64,000 nucleotides of DNA, from positions 2,976,001 to 3,040,000 of the forward strand of contig OY101117.1 in NCBI GenBank assembly GCA_956465555.1. The letters are read 5' to 3'. The notes beneath the pieces are model-generated. The model was not told the origin of the DNA and did no database searches. It worked only from the letters and a program-made list of their open reading frames with translations. The DNA comes from Nitzschia sp. pyKryTriq1. Its lineage: Eukaryota; Bacillariophyta; Bacillariophyceae; Bacillariales; Bacillariaceae. The position numbers and the translations under genes were made by a program. Each line of letters opens with the position of its first letter. The first letter of the stretch is position 1. Positions 11,276-21,656 of the stretch are shown here, piece by piece.

Positions 11276-12497
11276 ATGAAGGGTATCTACACTAATAGAA
11301 GAATCATCTTGAGAAGGATTCTTTCACTGTTAACTATTCTTGCATTGTCCAATCAACTGTGGGTGGGTGGGTCGTTATATTCTTCAAGACATGATCATGC
11401 GTCTCGAATGGAGGATTTTGATTTGATGGAAGCGGATAGACTCGAGCATGACAACTTTGGCAAAAGAATTATCCTGGACAAGCTCCACAATGCGGGCTTG
11501 AACCTGACCAGCCTCGATAAAGAAACTCTTGCTTCCATTCCGGATTGGATGACAATCAGAAATGTGCTCGGTTCATCGACACCCCATATCCTTGGGCTAG
11601 AGACCTGTGAGACGTTCCAGTCACTTGTTCAAAACAAATCACGGTACATTGGAGGTATGTCGATGATCGCACCTCAGTCACTCAGATACAGCATCATGTG
11701 TTTTTGATTCATTTGAGCTCATCTTCTTCATTTTTGGCTTTTATACTACTTGTTTGACAGTGAGTGGCTTTTTCAATAGTGGAACCAACTTGCTGGCATA
11801 TTTACTCGATGAAAACTGTGAGTTTCCTGACGGAAAGGGGCAACCACTTTGGCAGGTTCCATGGGGCAAACACACTGGTGCAACAGCACAAAATAAACGT
11901 ACAGTTCCTGGGTATGAGAAGTACAACAAAAGCCAAGTTCTACCGGCGGTAATGGTTCGGAACCCATTTGAAGCACTTGAATCTTTGTGTAAAAATCCAT
12001 ATTCTGTGCATTATACTTCTTCGGAAAATGTGGAAAGTGCCTGCCCATTCGTGGTGGATCACCAAACTGGCAAGCTCCTAGCTGTGGATGTTGGGAAACA
12101 TAAGCCTTGGACTAGATACCCTTCCATTGTGCACTACTGGAATCAATGGTATCAGGAGTATGCAAACAAGTTTTCACACCCTAGGCTCATTATCCGCTTG
12201 GAAGACTTGACCATATATCCAAAAGAGACTGTTCGCACTGTCTGCGAGTGTGCAGGTGGCACTGTGGTGGACGATGAAGATTTCAAATACCTGCTCTCTA
12301 GCGCCAAAAAAGATATGGGGCATGGTGAAGAAAGCGAAAAGAATGGATTGATAGAGGCTTGGTCCCGGATTGGCCGAGAGGTGCCATTTTCGGTGCAGGA
12401 TTATGAAGCTACACAGACTCATTTGGATAGGGAGCTTATGGCTGGTTTCCGCTACAAGTCACCACAGAGAAAACAAACAAAACTACGAATCTACTAG
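11276..12497 (+). CDS. membrane-anchored sulfotransferase
   Basis: Two exons, 11276-11654 and 11761-12497 (106-bp intron, phase 1), 371 residues. A single hydrophobic segment near the N-terminus after basic residues (LRRILSLLTILALSNQLW) fits a type II Golgi anchor. The 5'-phosphosulfate loop reads GFFNSGTNLLAYLL and the 3'-phosphate motif VMVRNPFEALESLCKNPY, both features of PAPS-dependent sulfotransferases; YPSIVHYWNQWYQEY and RLEDLTIYP follow in the expected order. It probably sulfates a glycan or glycoprotein in the Golgi lumen; the acceptor is unknown. The frame is open further upstream only to a GTG (11237), so the ATG at 11276 is preferred. Confidence 0.85.
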
Positions 12498-12979
12498 CTA
12501 TTGTGTGTGGGGATAGAGCACTTGTTATTATCTATCCTACTAGCTAGCTAGAGAGGAGTTGCTGCTATGGCCAACTGGACAGATTGTCCAAATAAATTCC
12601 AAGAGGCGGAAAGGCTTGAGGCAGGAAAGCAGAGTCAAGAATCCGATCCGGAGGGGACACCACCACTACGTGTATAATCGTAGTAGTAGTACGTGCTACA
12701 TTTCATTTCCGTGGTTTCTGAACACGATATTCTCTAGTAGTGTATAGTATTATCTTGAACACACCGCGGTGAAAGTACGCGCTTTTTGTTATTATTAGTT
12801 CATCGACAGGCATCGCGGTGAAAGTACACTATTGTAATACGTGCTTTTTGTTTTCGAGTTTGTGCTCACTGTGTTGAGTATTACTCGTAAATTGTCCCGT
12901 CTCTATCCTCTATTCTCCATTATTATTTTCAATTTCCATTGTCATCCTTTCGACTGATGATTGATTGAGTGAAGAAAGA
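12498..12979. other. intergenic, tandem genes
   Basis: No gene. Holds two imperfect copies of CGCGGTGAAAGTAC followed by GCTTTTTGTT (about 12763-12796 and 12811-12851), possibly a duplicated promoter element of MON1. Confidence 0.5.
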
Positions 12980-14752
12980 ATGAGTGCTATTAATACTAGT
13001 ACAGCGCCACCGCCATGGAAAGACAAATCCCGTAATAATGTGATTATCATGAGTGAGGCAGGCAAGCCGATTTTCGCACGGCATGGGTCGGATGATCCAG
13101 AAATTGTACGACTGTGCGGGTTGCTACAAGCGATTCGAACGGCTACCAATAATAGTAATACCCAGGGGAATCATCACCAACATCCATCGGCATTGGAATT
13201 GGGGGAGATTCAGTGTCTAGAATCTGACAATGTCTGCATCGTTTTCATGTCAGTCGGGAGCATCACGTTGGTTTCCATTTCGAAAAGGAGTAAAGAAGAA
13301 GGCAGCAAAGGGATGATTGTTGAAACAGAAGCGTTTCTGCGACTTCAATTGGAGTATCTCTATGCCCAATTGATATTCAACCTGACCGATCAAGTGCAAA
13401 CGATCTTTCAACATAATCCGGGGTATGACTTGAGAAGTATGATGGTTTCAGGCGACAACCTGCTACACGGTCTTTTGAATGAGAGTGGGCCCGATGGCAA
13501 TGCAGGTCCCTTTCTGGTCGGAGGTGTCCAATCGGTCTTTCCGATTTCCCACAGGAATCGAAAGAAGACATCACATGTATTGCATTCTGTGGGGAGCAAG
13601 ACGGAAAATCTAGCGTTTGCTTTGATTGTCTTGGGGGACAAACTCGTATCCTTGGTTCAGCCGTCATATCGAGGACATCAACTGAGGGTATCCGATTTGC
13701 ACTTGATTCTCAATTTTGTGAACAAACAACCCGGCCTCTTAACAAGTGAGCTTTGGATTCCCATGTGCCTTCCCCGCTTCAATTCTTCGGGATTTTTGTA
13801 TGCCTACACGCACTGTCTTGACGTGGAGTCTAGACTATGCCTAATTTTGATCAGTTCTCACAACACAACCGAGCAATTTCAACTCTTGCGAGCAGCCTCG
13901 GCCAAGATTCGAGACGAACTTAGTTTTCCATCGACAATCGATAGTGTTTTGACAATAACGACCAATACAACGCCATCGACAACGGAAGAAGAGGAATCGG
14001 CAACACCAAATAATATGACGCCGCGTAAAGATGTCGAATGGACGAGAGAAGAATCCTTTGATATTGATGACGACTACGTGACGATTTCCAGCGATATCGT
14101 GGACCGACGAAGCAATGCTGCAGGAGGCCACATTTCGTTACTCCAGGAAATTCGGGACAGCTTGGAATTCTCGTCCTTTGAGCACATTGCCAATCGATAT
14201 CTCGGTAGTGGCAACAACGATGATGATTCTTCTTTAATACTGCACTTTCTCTTTCGAGTGGACGTGGCTGTAAAATCGAGCTCCAGCAGACATTCCTCTG
14301 GCGGAAAAGGATATCTGACACAATGTATCAGTCCTCACCCTATTCCCTTTCCTTTTACAACAAGTGCGGCCCGACGACGTCTATGGACGTACTATCAACA
14401 GCTTAGCTTGCGCTTGAGACTCGGCTCGGCAACCCCAGAGTCTTGCCATGATGCATTTGATATGATTTCGAATGGCTCTAACACAACAGAGGCAGCCTTT
14501 CCAGGGATTGCCCGGGATTGTCCAGCAATGGGTTTACTGGAATCGCCGCCAAATGTCCACGGAGTCACGTATATTGCGGAAGAAAGCGAAATCTTCCTTG
14601 CCATGAACGGACGAGACTTCGAACTCTACATGGTCGCGTCCAACGTTATCCCTATCAAACAAGCCGCAGCGTTGGGGACCAAGCTAGTACGACGCCTCAT
14701 GGCCGACGAAAAGAAACTGTTTCTATCGTCTCCGTTGACATGGAAAGAGTAA
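12980..14752 (+). CDS. MON1: vacuolar fusion protein MON1
   Basis: Single exon, 590 residues. Opening NVIIMSEAGKPIFARHGSDD is the MON1 first-longin signature; QLIFNLTDQVQTIFQHNPGYDLRSM, LVSLVQPSYRGHQLRVSDLHLILNFV, WIPMCLPRFNSSGFLYAYT and the C-terminal FELYMVASNVIPIKQAAALGTKLVRR follow in family order, spanning the three longin domains. Acidic Thr/Glu-rich linkers (about residues 325-365) are insertions. With CCZ1, MON1 forms the exchange factor for RAB7 at late endosomes and vacuoles. The first ATG is at 12980 (12965 is a TTG). Converges with the G8 gene, about 100 bp apart. Confidence 0.95.
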   Translation: MSAINTSTAPPPWKDKSRNNVIIMSEAGKPIFARHGSDDPEIVRLCGLLQAIRTATNNSNTQGNHHQHPSALELGEIQCLESDNVCIVFMSVGSITLVSISKRSKEEGSKGMIVETEAFLRLQLEYLYAQLIFNLTDQVQTIFQHNPGYDLRSMMVSGDNLLHGLLNESGPDGNAGPFLVGGVQSVFPISHRNRKKTSHVLHSVGSKTENLAFALIVLGDKLVSLVQPSYRGHQLRVSDLHLILNFVNKQPGLLTSELWIPMCLPRFNSSGFLYAYTHCLDVESRLCLILISSHNTTEQFQLLRAASAKIRDELSFPSTIDSVLTITTNTTPSTTEEEESATPNNMTPRKDVEWTREESFDIDDDYVTISSDIVDRRSNAAGGHISLLQEIRDSLEFSSFEHIANRYLGSGNNDDDSSLILHFLFRVDVAVKSSSSRHSSGGKGYLTQCISPHPIPFPFTTSAARRRLWTYYQQLSLRLRLGSATPESCHDAFDMISNGSNTTEAAFPGIARDCPAMGLLESPPNVHGVTYIAEESEIFLAMNGRDFELYMVASNVIPIKQAAALGTKLVRRLMADEKKLFLSSPLTWKE

Positions 14753-14856
14753 ATTAAAAACGGAAGTAACATAATTTAGCTCCAACTACCGTACGAATAA
14801 CAGTGTGCATGAAATGCGTGTGTATCTCTTTAGTCTCTACTAGTAGATAGTCTAAC

Positions 14857-17793
14857 TTAACTTTGAAACTCTTGAAGCCCGAAAACCGAAGGCGCACTTG
14901 GGGTATCGAGATTAGGACGACTGTCGGTGTTGGTAGCGGCCATTGCATTCATCATAGCAGCTGCAGCTGCCTCGTCTTCTTCGTCACTGCATCCTCGGAC
15001 GTCAATGGTCACGGCGTTTCTTACTTGCACACCAGCAGGAGGGATAACAACCGGCTTGTCGAAAATGCCATTGATCACCGCCACTTGCTCAGAATCGGTA
15101 ATTTCAAGTGAATCTGCGTTGTTCAAATATAACGTCAAACCAACGATTCTTGCTTCGGACCATGGATGATACCCAGATACCCGTATAGCACTTGAGGTCA
15201 CACTATGAACGACATTGCTTTCGAAAATGCCCAAAGCTTGGGCATTCGTTGCTTCCGTTACCGTATCTTCTGAGTGCGGGCCTCGAGGTGTTTCACGAAG
15301 CTGCAACCAAAAACCATGCCCCTGGGACCCAGTCGCAACGTTTCCAATAAAATTATTCATTGGATTTGTGATCCAGAATATAGCAGGTGTGTCATCTGTC
15401 TCCTTTCCACTCACGCCCACTTGGGGCATGAGGCGGTGTGCCGCTTGGTTGTACACACCGAGGTTTCCTTGAAAAACATTTCCTTGTTCCAACCCACTTT
15501 CCAACGCAAAGCAATGACCTGTTACGTTAAAGGCAACGTTTGCTTCGACCCGCATGTTGTTGGTAGCGTGTAGAACAATACCCCGTTGTCTCGAATGACG
15601 AATTGTATTCTTGGCTACAACCGTACCCTTCATATCTTGGCAGTTGTCGAAATGAATAGGATAGCGGTCTCGCACTCCAGCTACTCCCCACCCATCAAAG
15701 TCAGCACCTTCGATGATCTGAGTGACACCTGAAGTGTGCAGAATTGTCAAATGGCCCCCCTGTTCAAAGACAATATTACGTGACAGGAGCACCACCTCAG
15801 TAGCGTAGTGACGACTCTCCTTGACCGTAACGGGAGACTGGATAGGCCGACTGATTTCGACCTCGACAGATTCTTCATCATGGTCGGATACCTCTTTGAT
15901 CTCAACAACCTCCCATTCATCCCATGCTGGTGATTGGGATGTGATCAACAAGTGAGCCCCTCGTACCCAATGATTCTTTATCGTATTTGGTAAAATCAAC
16001 CGGTCCACCGGTCCATCAACCAGTTCAAAAGAAATATCGTCGACATCGTAGTCAACAGAAGAGGTACCAAGCGTCTCGGCAATGATACTGACATGGTGAG
16101 AGTGCACAATATCGTTGGGGAGTGTGGTGAGTGCTCCCCTACAATGAACCCATTGTCCTTGCGATGGCGGGCAACGTGCGACTACTGCAAACTGAGAGAT
16201 TCTGCTTGATTCACCATGGACATTCCATTCTATGGTGACAGGCGTATTCGAGTGCACTCGTACCTTGGCCCGAAAGCGGTAGGTGGCTTTTGCCTTTACG
16301 CAAGAGGGGGGTATACTCAAGGTGATTCCACGTTTGCTCCTGTCATCATCGACCAACCCCCCTTCATCATGCAGAACAACCGCTCTTCCTGACAACTGAA
16401 AGAACCGATTCGAATTTTCTGAAGCAGTTCGAATCTGCACGAATTCTGAGTTCGTTTGAAATGGAAAGGGAGAAAAGGGGAACAATTCCGCATTGCCATT
16501 GGCGGCAACCAAGTTGGCACAGATCTTATCCGGGTCCGCAAAGGCTTCTTTTGGTGGCATTTCAATGGTAAACTCTAGGAGCTCTATTTCTTCCCCGGGA
16601 CCCGGCCCCTGGAGATAGAAAATATGATAAACGTTGGTCTCGTCAAACTCTTCTTGCGTGAATTCGAGGTATGTGTGAATGATAATGTCTTTTCCATATT
16701 CAGTTCGATGAGATTCGTTTTCATTCCATCGATCCACTGTTTGTTCCTCTGCAGATGCACTCCGATGTTTGGTACTGAGTTTCATACAATTCCTCCCTGT
16801 TGTAGCGCACTGTGTCAGACCTTCTCCCCTTGGTATCCGAACCTTGGCAGTCACAAGATAAGTAGACTTGGCCGAGAGGCAGTGTCGGATCTCGCGCGTA
16901 TCAATGACAAAGCCGTGATCCTGATGGCTTCGCCGTGTAATCTTCAAGGAGTGACCCGTCCACTCGGTGAAAGTTCCCCAAGACCCACTTATATAGCTTG
17001 GTGGTGGCTCAGTGAATCCGTGATGAATCAATTCTCCGTTCCTCGAAGGACAACCAGCTTGCTTTATTGGTTCCACATACTGCTTGTATTCAAAGTCTGG
17101 GACATGCCATCCCGTTTTGCTACCATCAACATCCAGGAGTGACACCCATGACGGCGTGTCGGGTGATGGCAATCCCTTTATTACCAGCTTCCCACCAGCT
17201 ACTACGAAGGGCCGTTCTCCCATATCGCACTCTTCAAAGTTTTCCTTTCCGCACGGATATGGATTGGTGGAAGTGTTGTTTTGTCTAGGTGGCCGAAAAG
17301 AAATAGGCCGTGGAGGAAGTTCTAGCGGTGCAATCCAAGTAACTGTCACTGCTGGAAGCCCATTAATGGCCTTGGCAGAATACATGTGCAGTTCGCCTTG
17401 CACCAATATCGATGTCGTCTTGACTTTGAGATGCGAATTGGGTGGAAAGACGAGCTTCCCTTGGACATCAATACCGTTGTGGAAAACGAGATCACGCCCC
17501 CAAACCTTGTGATCAATCTCCACACACTGCCCGCACGGGATGGTTATTCCTCGATTGAAAATGGTACCATCATCCGCTCCAAACAACGAGCTCCAAGGCC
17601 GACACTCCGCCCGGTCTAGCTCCGCGTTGCATTCTAGCGGTGAAAATGTGCCAGTAGGGTGGTCGATGAGTGCTGTCTGAAAGAGGTTCTCGACGGGCTC
17701 TGTTGCACTCCCTCGTAAACTCGCCTGAATAATAGCACATTGTCGGAACAAAAAGATCGTTGAGGCGACTGTCACGTAGCGTGACAAAAGCAT
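14857..17793 (-). CDS. secreted G8-domain, CBM-like and beta-helix protein
   Basis: Single exon of 978 residues, the largest single-exon extracellular protein here. An N-terminal hydrophobic signal peptide is followed by a G8 domain (about residues 68-140: FNRGITIPCGQCVEIDHKVW through VQGKLVFPPNSHLKVKTTSI). Two jelly-roll regions resembling CBM4/9-type carbohydrate-binding modules come next (about 290-430 and 450-600), then a right-handed parallel beta-helix (about 640-930) with NTIRHSRQRGIVLHATNNM and repeated short N/V-rich turns. The tail is acidic with an Ala run. G8/beta-helix proteins include animal CEMIP-type hyaluronan-degrading proteins, so binding or cutting of extracellular polysaccharide is plausible, but no catalytic residues can be assigned by eye. 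Confidence 0.8.
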   Translation of the reverse strand: MLLSRYVTVASTIFLFRQCAIIQASLRGSATEPVENLFQTALIDHPTGTFSPLECNAELDRAECRPWSSLFGADDGTIFNRGITIPCGQCVEIDHKVWGRDLVFHNGIDVQGKLVFPPNSHLKVKTTSILVQGELHMYSAKAINGLPAVTVTWIAPLELPPRPISFRPPRQNNTSTNPYPCGKENFEECDMGERPFVVAGGKLVIKGLPSPDTPSWVSLLDVDGSKTGWHVPDFEYKQYVEPIKQAGCPSRNGELIHHGFTEPPPSYISGSWGTFTEWTGHSLKITRRSHQDHGFVIDTREIRHCLSAKSTYLVTAKVRIPRGEGLTQCATTGRNCMKLSTKHRSASAEEQTVDRWNENESHRTEYGKDIIIHTYLEFTQEEFDETNVYHIFYLQGPGPGEEIELLEFTIEMPPKEAFADPDKICANLVAANGNAELFPFSPFPFQTNSEFVQIRTASENSNRFFQLSGRAVVLHDEGGLVDDDRSKRGITLSIPPSCVKAKATYRFRAKVRVHSNTPVTIEWNVHGESSRISQFAVVARCPPSQGQWVHCRGALTTLPNDIVHSHHVSIIAETLGTSSVDYDVDDISFELVDGPVDRLILPNTIKNHWVRGAHLLITSQSPAWDEWEVVEIKEVSDHDEESVEVEISRPIQSPVTVKESRHYATEVVLLSRNIVFEQGGHLTILHTSGVTQIIEGADFDGWGVAGVRDRYPIHFDNCQDMKGTVVAKNTIRHSRQRGIVLHATNNMRVEANVAFNVTGHCFALESGLEQGNVFQGNLGVYNQAAHRLMPQVGVSGKETDDTPAIFWITNPMNNFIGNVATGSQGHGFWLQLRETPRGPHSEDTVTEATNAQALGIFESNVVHSVTSSAIRVSGYHPWSEARIVGLTLYLNNADSLEITDSEQVAVINGIFDKPVVIPPAGVQVRNAVTIDVRGCSDEEDEAAAAAMMNAMAATNTDSRPNLDTPSAPSVFGLQEFQS

Positions 17794-18598
17794 CGCTGAT
17801 TATTCTTGTGCGCACGAAGTACGGTAATGTACAGTACGTAGCGTTCGAGTTTCGAGTTCTCTTGTTGAATGAAAACTGAAAACTGTCTGATGGAACTATC
17901 GCTTTTCTTTCCGGAAGAATGAATCGCCAGAATGAATGAACACGGCAACACAATATCGTAAGGATGTAGTCGTAGGGGTACGAGTGAGTAGAGGAGCAAT
18001 GATCTGTTGCAGTTAATATGTTATTTTTTTTAAAAGAAGACGACAGGCGACGTCGACTCCTCATTACTCCTCCATCGCGTCCTCTGCTTTTTGATGTCTG
18101 TCTTGTGTTCTTTGGAAAGGCGCGCGGTATCGGTAGTGTACCGTGTTGTGCCGTACCAGGTACAGTACAAGTATGGTATGGTGTGCTTTCGAGCTTGGTA
18201 CGGTGATACATAGGTCTACCGGTACCGGTAGGTCCCTGTCTGGGGTACCGGGGTACGGTAGGTCTACGTACGGTACGTAAATGCACGGCCCGACCGACCT
18301 GGCCGACCGGCGCGAATGAAAAAATTGACGACCTTTTCACCAATCTCACAATCTCTTTGTCATCATCATCAACATCATCTTATCCCTAATAACACTACTA
18401 GTAGTCTCTTTCATATCAAGACTAGGTGTACGGTAGTACTCGTGATTTTGCAGTGCCACTCTTTGTTTTAGCGTTTCTGCCCACTCGTACCGGTACAAGT
18501 AGTCTACAGTTGAGACACTGCCCTGGGTCAAGACCACTGCCATCTTCGCTGCCATCTGCCATTTTACGGGGTTATTTACATCCTTTCGCGACACAAAC
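17794..18598. other. divergent intergenic region with GTAC palindromes
   Basis: No gene supported. The block about 18125-18290 is a dense run of GTACCGG/CCGGTAC, GGTACGGT and GTACGTAC words; CTACTAGTAGT lies near 18395. Lies between the G8 gene and the LURP-one gene, so it presumably contains both promoters. Confidence 0.5.
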
Positions 18599-19270
18599 AT
18601 GGGCTTGATCAATCACTCAACTCCTATTCCGACTGACGAGGACTTGAATTATGTCCATCCGTCTCCCAAGAAAGTCTTGTGCCACGATCTACCAGCGGAC
18701 AAGTACTATCATTTGATCATGAAGGAAAAACTCTGGTCGAGCTGGTCTTCGGACTCTTTTGGAGTCTACTATGGAGGGACTGAAAAGAAACCATTCGAGG
18801 TTGATGTCAAGGGCAAGACACTTAGCATTCGCGATCGCATGGTATTGCGCGTGACGGAAACTGACACTCCCGTGGCAGTCATTTTACGCATGCATCTCAA
18901 ATTGGAGACAACTTTCAAGATTTACGGCTTTGTTCCCTACGAGGAGGGACAACCTCCCAGCGAGAACCAGAAACACGAAGACCACCCACTCTATGAATGG
19001 GCCGAGTGCAAGGACAAGTTCTTTTCGGTCCGTAAAACTATGACCATGTTTGATGGCGTACGCTACGTCATGGATGGAGTCGGTAAGGTGATTGCAGCCC
19101 ACCGTCAAATGAGAATTGCTCGTGATGGCAAACCTTGTGTTTACATGAGGGAACATAATCTCGGTTTCTTTACTGGAAACCAGTGGGAAATTAAAATCGG
19201 CCCCGGCATTGATCCCTGCATCATTATTGCCTTCGCAGCGATTATGGACGAGATGAATGAACAAGGCTGA
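18599..19270 (+). CDS. LURP-one-related (LOR) protein
   Basis: Single exon, 223 residues, close to the usual family size. The tubby-like 12-strand barrel pattern is visible: FEVDVKGKTLSIRDRMVLRV, HLKLETTFKIYGF, KFFSVRKTMTMFDGVRYVMDG and the buried C-terminal helix GPGIDPCIIIAFAAIMDEM, which is the best LOR marker. In plants LOR proteins are linked to defence responses; related phospholipid scramblases share the fold. There is no membrane anchor or signal peptide. The cellular role in a diatom is unknown. Confidence 0.85.
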   Translation: MGLINHSTPIPTDEDLNYVHPSPKKVLCHDLPADKYYHLIMKEKLWSSWSSDSFGVYYGGTEKKPFEVDVKGKTLSIRDRMVLRVTETDTPVAVILRMHLKLETTFKIYGFVPYEEGQPPSENQKHEDHPLYEWAECKDKFFSVRKTMTMFDGVRYVMDGVGKVIAAHRQMRIARDGKPCVYMREHNLGFFTGNQWEIKIGPGIDPCIIIAFAAIMDEMNEQG

Positions 19271-19436
19271 AAAATTAACTCAATCCCACGTACAGTATAT
19301 GAGCAACCCAGAGGACGAGGAGTCCCCCCTCCCGCCCGCCCCACTTCGCTGATTTTGATGTATTTACGAACTACAAACTACGGACATATGAATTGTAGAA
19401 TGAAAACAATAGTAATTTTTGTCGCTCCCACATATA

Positions 19437-20780
19437 TTATGTGGCGGTCTTCAGCAAACGGCTACGAATTCGATTCAGCATGCGCTCACATTGTTGTTTG
19501 GGCGACTCTTGTAGCAGCAGCGGTATCAGAGTTGAAATTTCCAGCAATAGCGATTCCAGTTCGTCGTGATATGGTGCTTGTTTCGATACGATCATGGCGT
19601 TGTCGACTGTTTCCTTCCCGGTTTGCTTCGCTTCCTGTTGGATATCTGCAGCAATCTTGACCTGCATTTCAAGGGCTTCCATCTGCAGCCAATTCACCCA
19701 AACGGAAACCAAGGACCAAATACTTCCCTCAACTAATCCTGACAGCAGTCTTCCAGCTATGGATGAGTACTCTTTGTTGTTGGATAAAAGTTCACGCAGA
19801 GTCTTGGCAATTTTGTTCAAGTCTTCGCTGTCGGCATAGGTTTCGTCTAGAACTTCCCCTTGGACCCGCAGATAAGTAGATTGCGTGACCCAATCCTTAG
19901 GATTCACAATGGTGTCAATCCGAATGGGATGCGTCACGAGGTGATGTGCTACCAGATGGATTTGGCCCTGCGTTTGGTCCGCCACATCTTCGACACGCAC
20001 AATTTGGTAGAGCCAGCCATACTTGGCGTATCGACCGGCGTGATAGGGATGAGCCACTGGTACCACAAACTGTTTGCTGCCATTGGACAAGACATCTTTG
20101 TACATTTCTCGATATCGTGGTTCAAAAATCTTCAAAGGGGTTTCCATGCCTGATACTGGGATATCTGTCAGGTGTGAAAACAGAGGGAGCGGGCTGTCGT
20201 CTTGGTCGCCCATTGGCATCACAGGACTTGATAGAGGGAAGAGTGGAAGATCGGACGGTCGATACGGCTTATCCTTCATTTCTTCCATCTTTGGCAGCCA
20301 TTCTACAGCTTCTACCCAATCGCGGGGAAATGATGCCAGTGTAGAATGATGATTCGTGTCACAGAGTTCCGTTGATTGCTTGGCTGGCAGCTTTTCGGGG
20401 TCGATGGAATGGAGCAGTCGAAGTCCATCTAACGCTTGTTGAAGGCCTTGTTTCACCACGGTTTCATTTTCACGACGAAATGACTTTCGTAATGATCGGT
20501 ATAAGTCATCCGAAGTCTCGACAGGAACGCCATCAATCTTTTGATTGAGATGCACGAGAGACAGATTCGATGGGGTCTGCCGACACCATCGTAGCAAGTT
20601 TCGATAAAGGTTGAGAGCTAAAAGACGTTGCTTGGGCGCTGACATTCTGCAAAGTGTGATCGATGAGCGCAATGGAACGATCGGTTGGGTTGCGCCGAAT
20701 GCATGCTGTAATGTTTTATGATGCTGTTGGGTGTTGGGTAGAAGTAATGACATTGCCATCGTGCCGTCATCATTCATCAT
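19437..20780 (-). CDS. LON-domain protein with LYR-like N-terminal helix
   Basis: Single exon, 447 residues. Residues about 50-115 (LLALNLYRNLLRWCRQTPSN, then LYRSLRKSFRRENETVVKQG) look like a complex1_LYR motif with the L-Y-R triplet and the following RxxF basic helix. After a linker, residues about 200-440 form a LON substrate-binding domain (PLPLFSHLTDIPVSGMETPL, KIFEPRYREMYKDVLSNG). There is no AAA+ ATPase or protease, so it is not a Lon protease. LYR proteins handle Fe-S delivery and respiratory-complex assembly in mitochondria; about 45 N-terminal residues could be a presequence. The combination could also be a chance resemblance of the first helix; the LON part is sure. Confidence 0.8.
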   Translation of the reverse strand: MMNDDGTMAMSLLLPNTQQHHKTLQHAFGATQPIVPLRSSITLCRMSAPKQRLLALNLYRNLLRWCRQTPSNLSLVHLNQKIDGVPVETSDDLYRSLRKSFRRENETVVKQGLQQALDGLRLLHSIDPEKLPAKQSTELCDTNHHSTLASFPRDWVEAVEWLPKMEEMKDKPYRPSDLPLFPLSSPVMPMGDQDDSPLPLFSHLTDIPVSGMETPLKIFEPRYREMYKDVLSNGSKQFVVPVAHPYHAGRYAKYGWLYQIVRVEDVADQTQGQIHLVAHHLVTHPIRIDTIVNPKDWVTQSTYLRVQGEVLDETYADSEDLNKIAKTLRELLSNNKEYSSIAGRLLSGLVEGSIWSLVSVWVNWLQMEALEMQVKIAADIQQEAKQTGKETVDNAMIVSKQAPYHDELESLLLEISTLIPLLLQESPKQQCERMLNRIRSRLLKTAT

Positions 20781-21150
20781 TCATCATCGCGTCATCGCGT
20801 TGGTTTTAGAGATGTGTCGATCTTTTTCTGCGTCATTCGGACGGATCGTTTTGCAGCGAAAACAAACGCAATCCGCAATACAGAAAGAGCAAGCAAGCTT
20901 CAGTTCCAAGCCTCAAGCCTCAAACTCAAGCCTACGACATTTCATTCATACTGTAAGATATTCTCATCGCATCATCAAGAACGAAGATCGAACTAAGAGA
21001 GAGGCGAGGGTCGACGATCGACGATGGCGCTCCAGGCTCCAGGTTTCACCAGTGAGGTTCCAGCCGGAGATCATCTCCATGATAGACGGTACCGGTATGC
21101 AGCATTAATCCCCCAAGATCGTCCACCCCGAGATCACCACCCAAGTCCCC
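20781..21150. other. divergent intergenic region (LON / BolA)
   Basis: No gene. Contains the BolA leader; a single TACCGGTA palindrome near 21089. In-frame stops precede the BolA start at 21106-21108. Confidence 0.5.
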
Positions 21151-21656
21151 ATGAACGGCTCTTCCGTAGCAGCTTTTTTCCAACAGTTGTCGAGAACGTC
21201 AATCCACTTAAGAAACATGAGCTCCGCATTTCCAGTCACTGCCGCAATTCAAGAAAAGTTGACCGCCGCATTCGAACCGACACATTTGGACGTGATCAAC
21301 GAGTCTCATATGCACAATGTGTAAGTACCGGTGCGATATATTTGATCATGGTGACTCAAGAATTCGTAATGGAGATAAAGCTTATATCCCCCCATTCAAC
21401 TCTTCCCACTAAAAGGCCAAAGAATTCAGAAACACATTTCAAGGTTGTAGTGGTATCGTCTCAGTTTGAAAGTGTCAAAACACCAATTCAACGACACCGG
21501 TTAATCAACGCTGCATTGGCAAAAGAACTAGAGGGACCCGTACACGCGCTGAGCATAGTGGCCAAGAGTCCTTCTCAATGGGAAAAGAACCAAGTGATCT
21601 CTGCCTCACCCAGCTGTAAAGGAGGCGATGGCAGTCTCCCCAAACGAAATGGGTAG
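21151..21656 (+). CDS. BolA-like protein, probably mitochondrial
   Basis: Two exons, 21151-21320 and 21416-21656 (95-bp GTAAGT...AAAAG intron, phase 2), 136 residues. The BolA fold is evident: IQEKLTAAFEPTHLDVINES, then ETHFKVVVVSSQFESVKTPI, QRHRLINAALAKELEGPVHA and LSIVAKSPSQW. The His after HFKV... (RHR) and the ESHMHN segment are the usual cluster-coordinating area. BolA proteins partner monothiol glutaredoxins in Fe-S cluster handling. The ATG at 21151 adds 22 residues (FFQQLSRTSIHLRN) that look like a mitochondrial presequence; the inner ATG at 21217 would give a cytosolic form. Exon 2 alone is open far upstream in another frame, which is why the first exon is easily missed. Confidence 0.9.

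Noticed and set aside
14857-17793. Pectate-lyase or polysaccharide-lyase call for the G8 gene
   Set aside because: A beta-helix is likely, but no catalytic Asp/Arg/Lys set of a lyase family can be recognised by eye.
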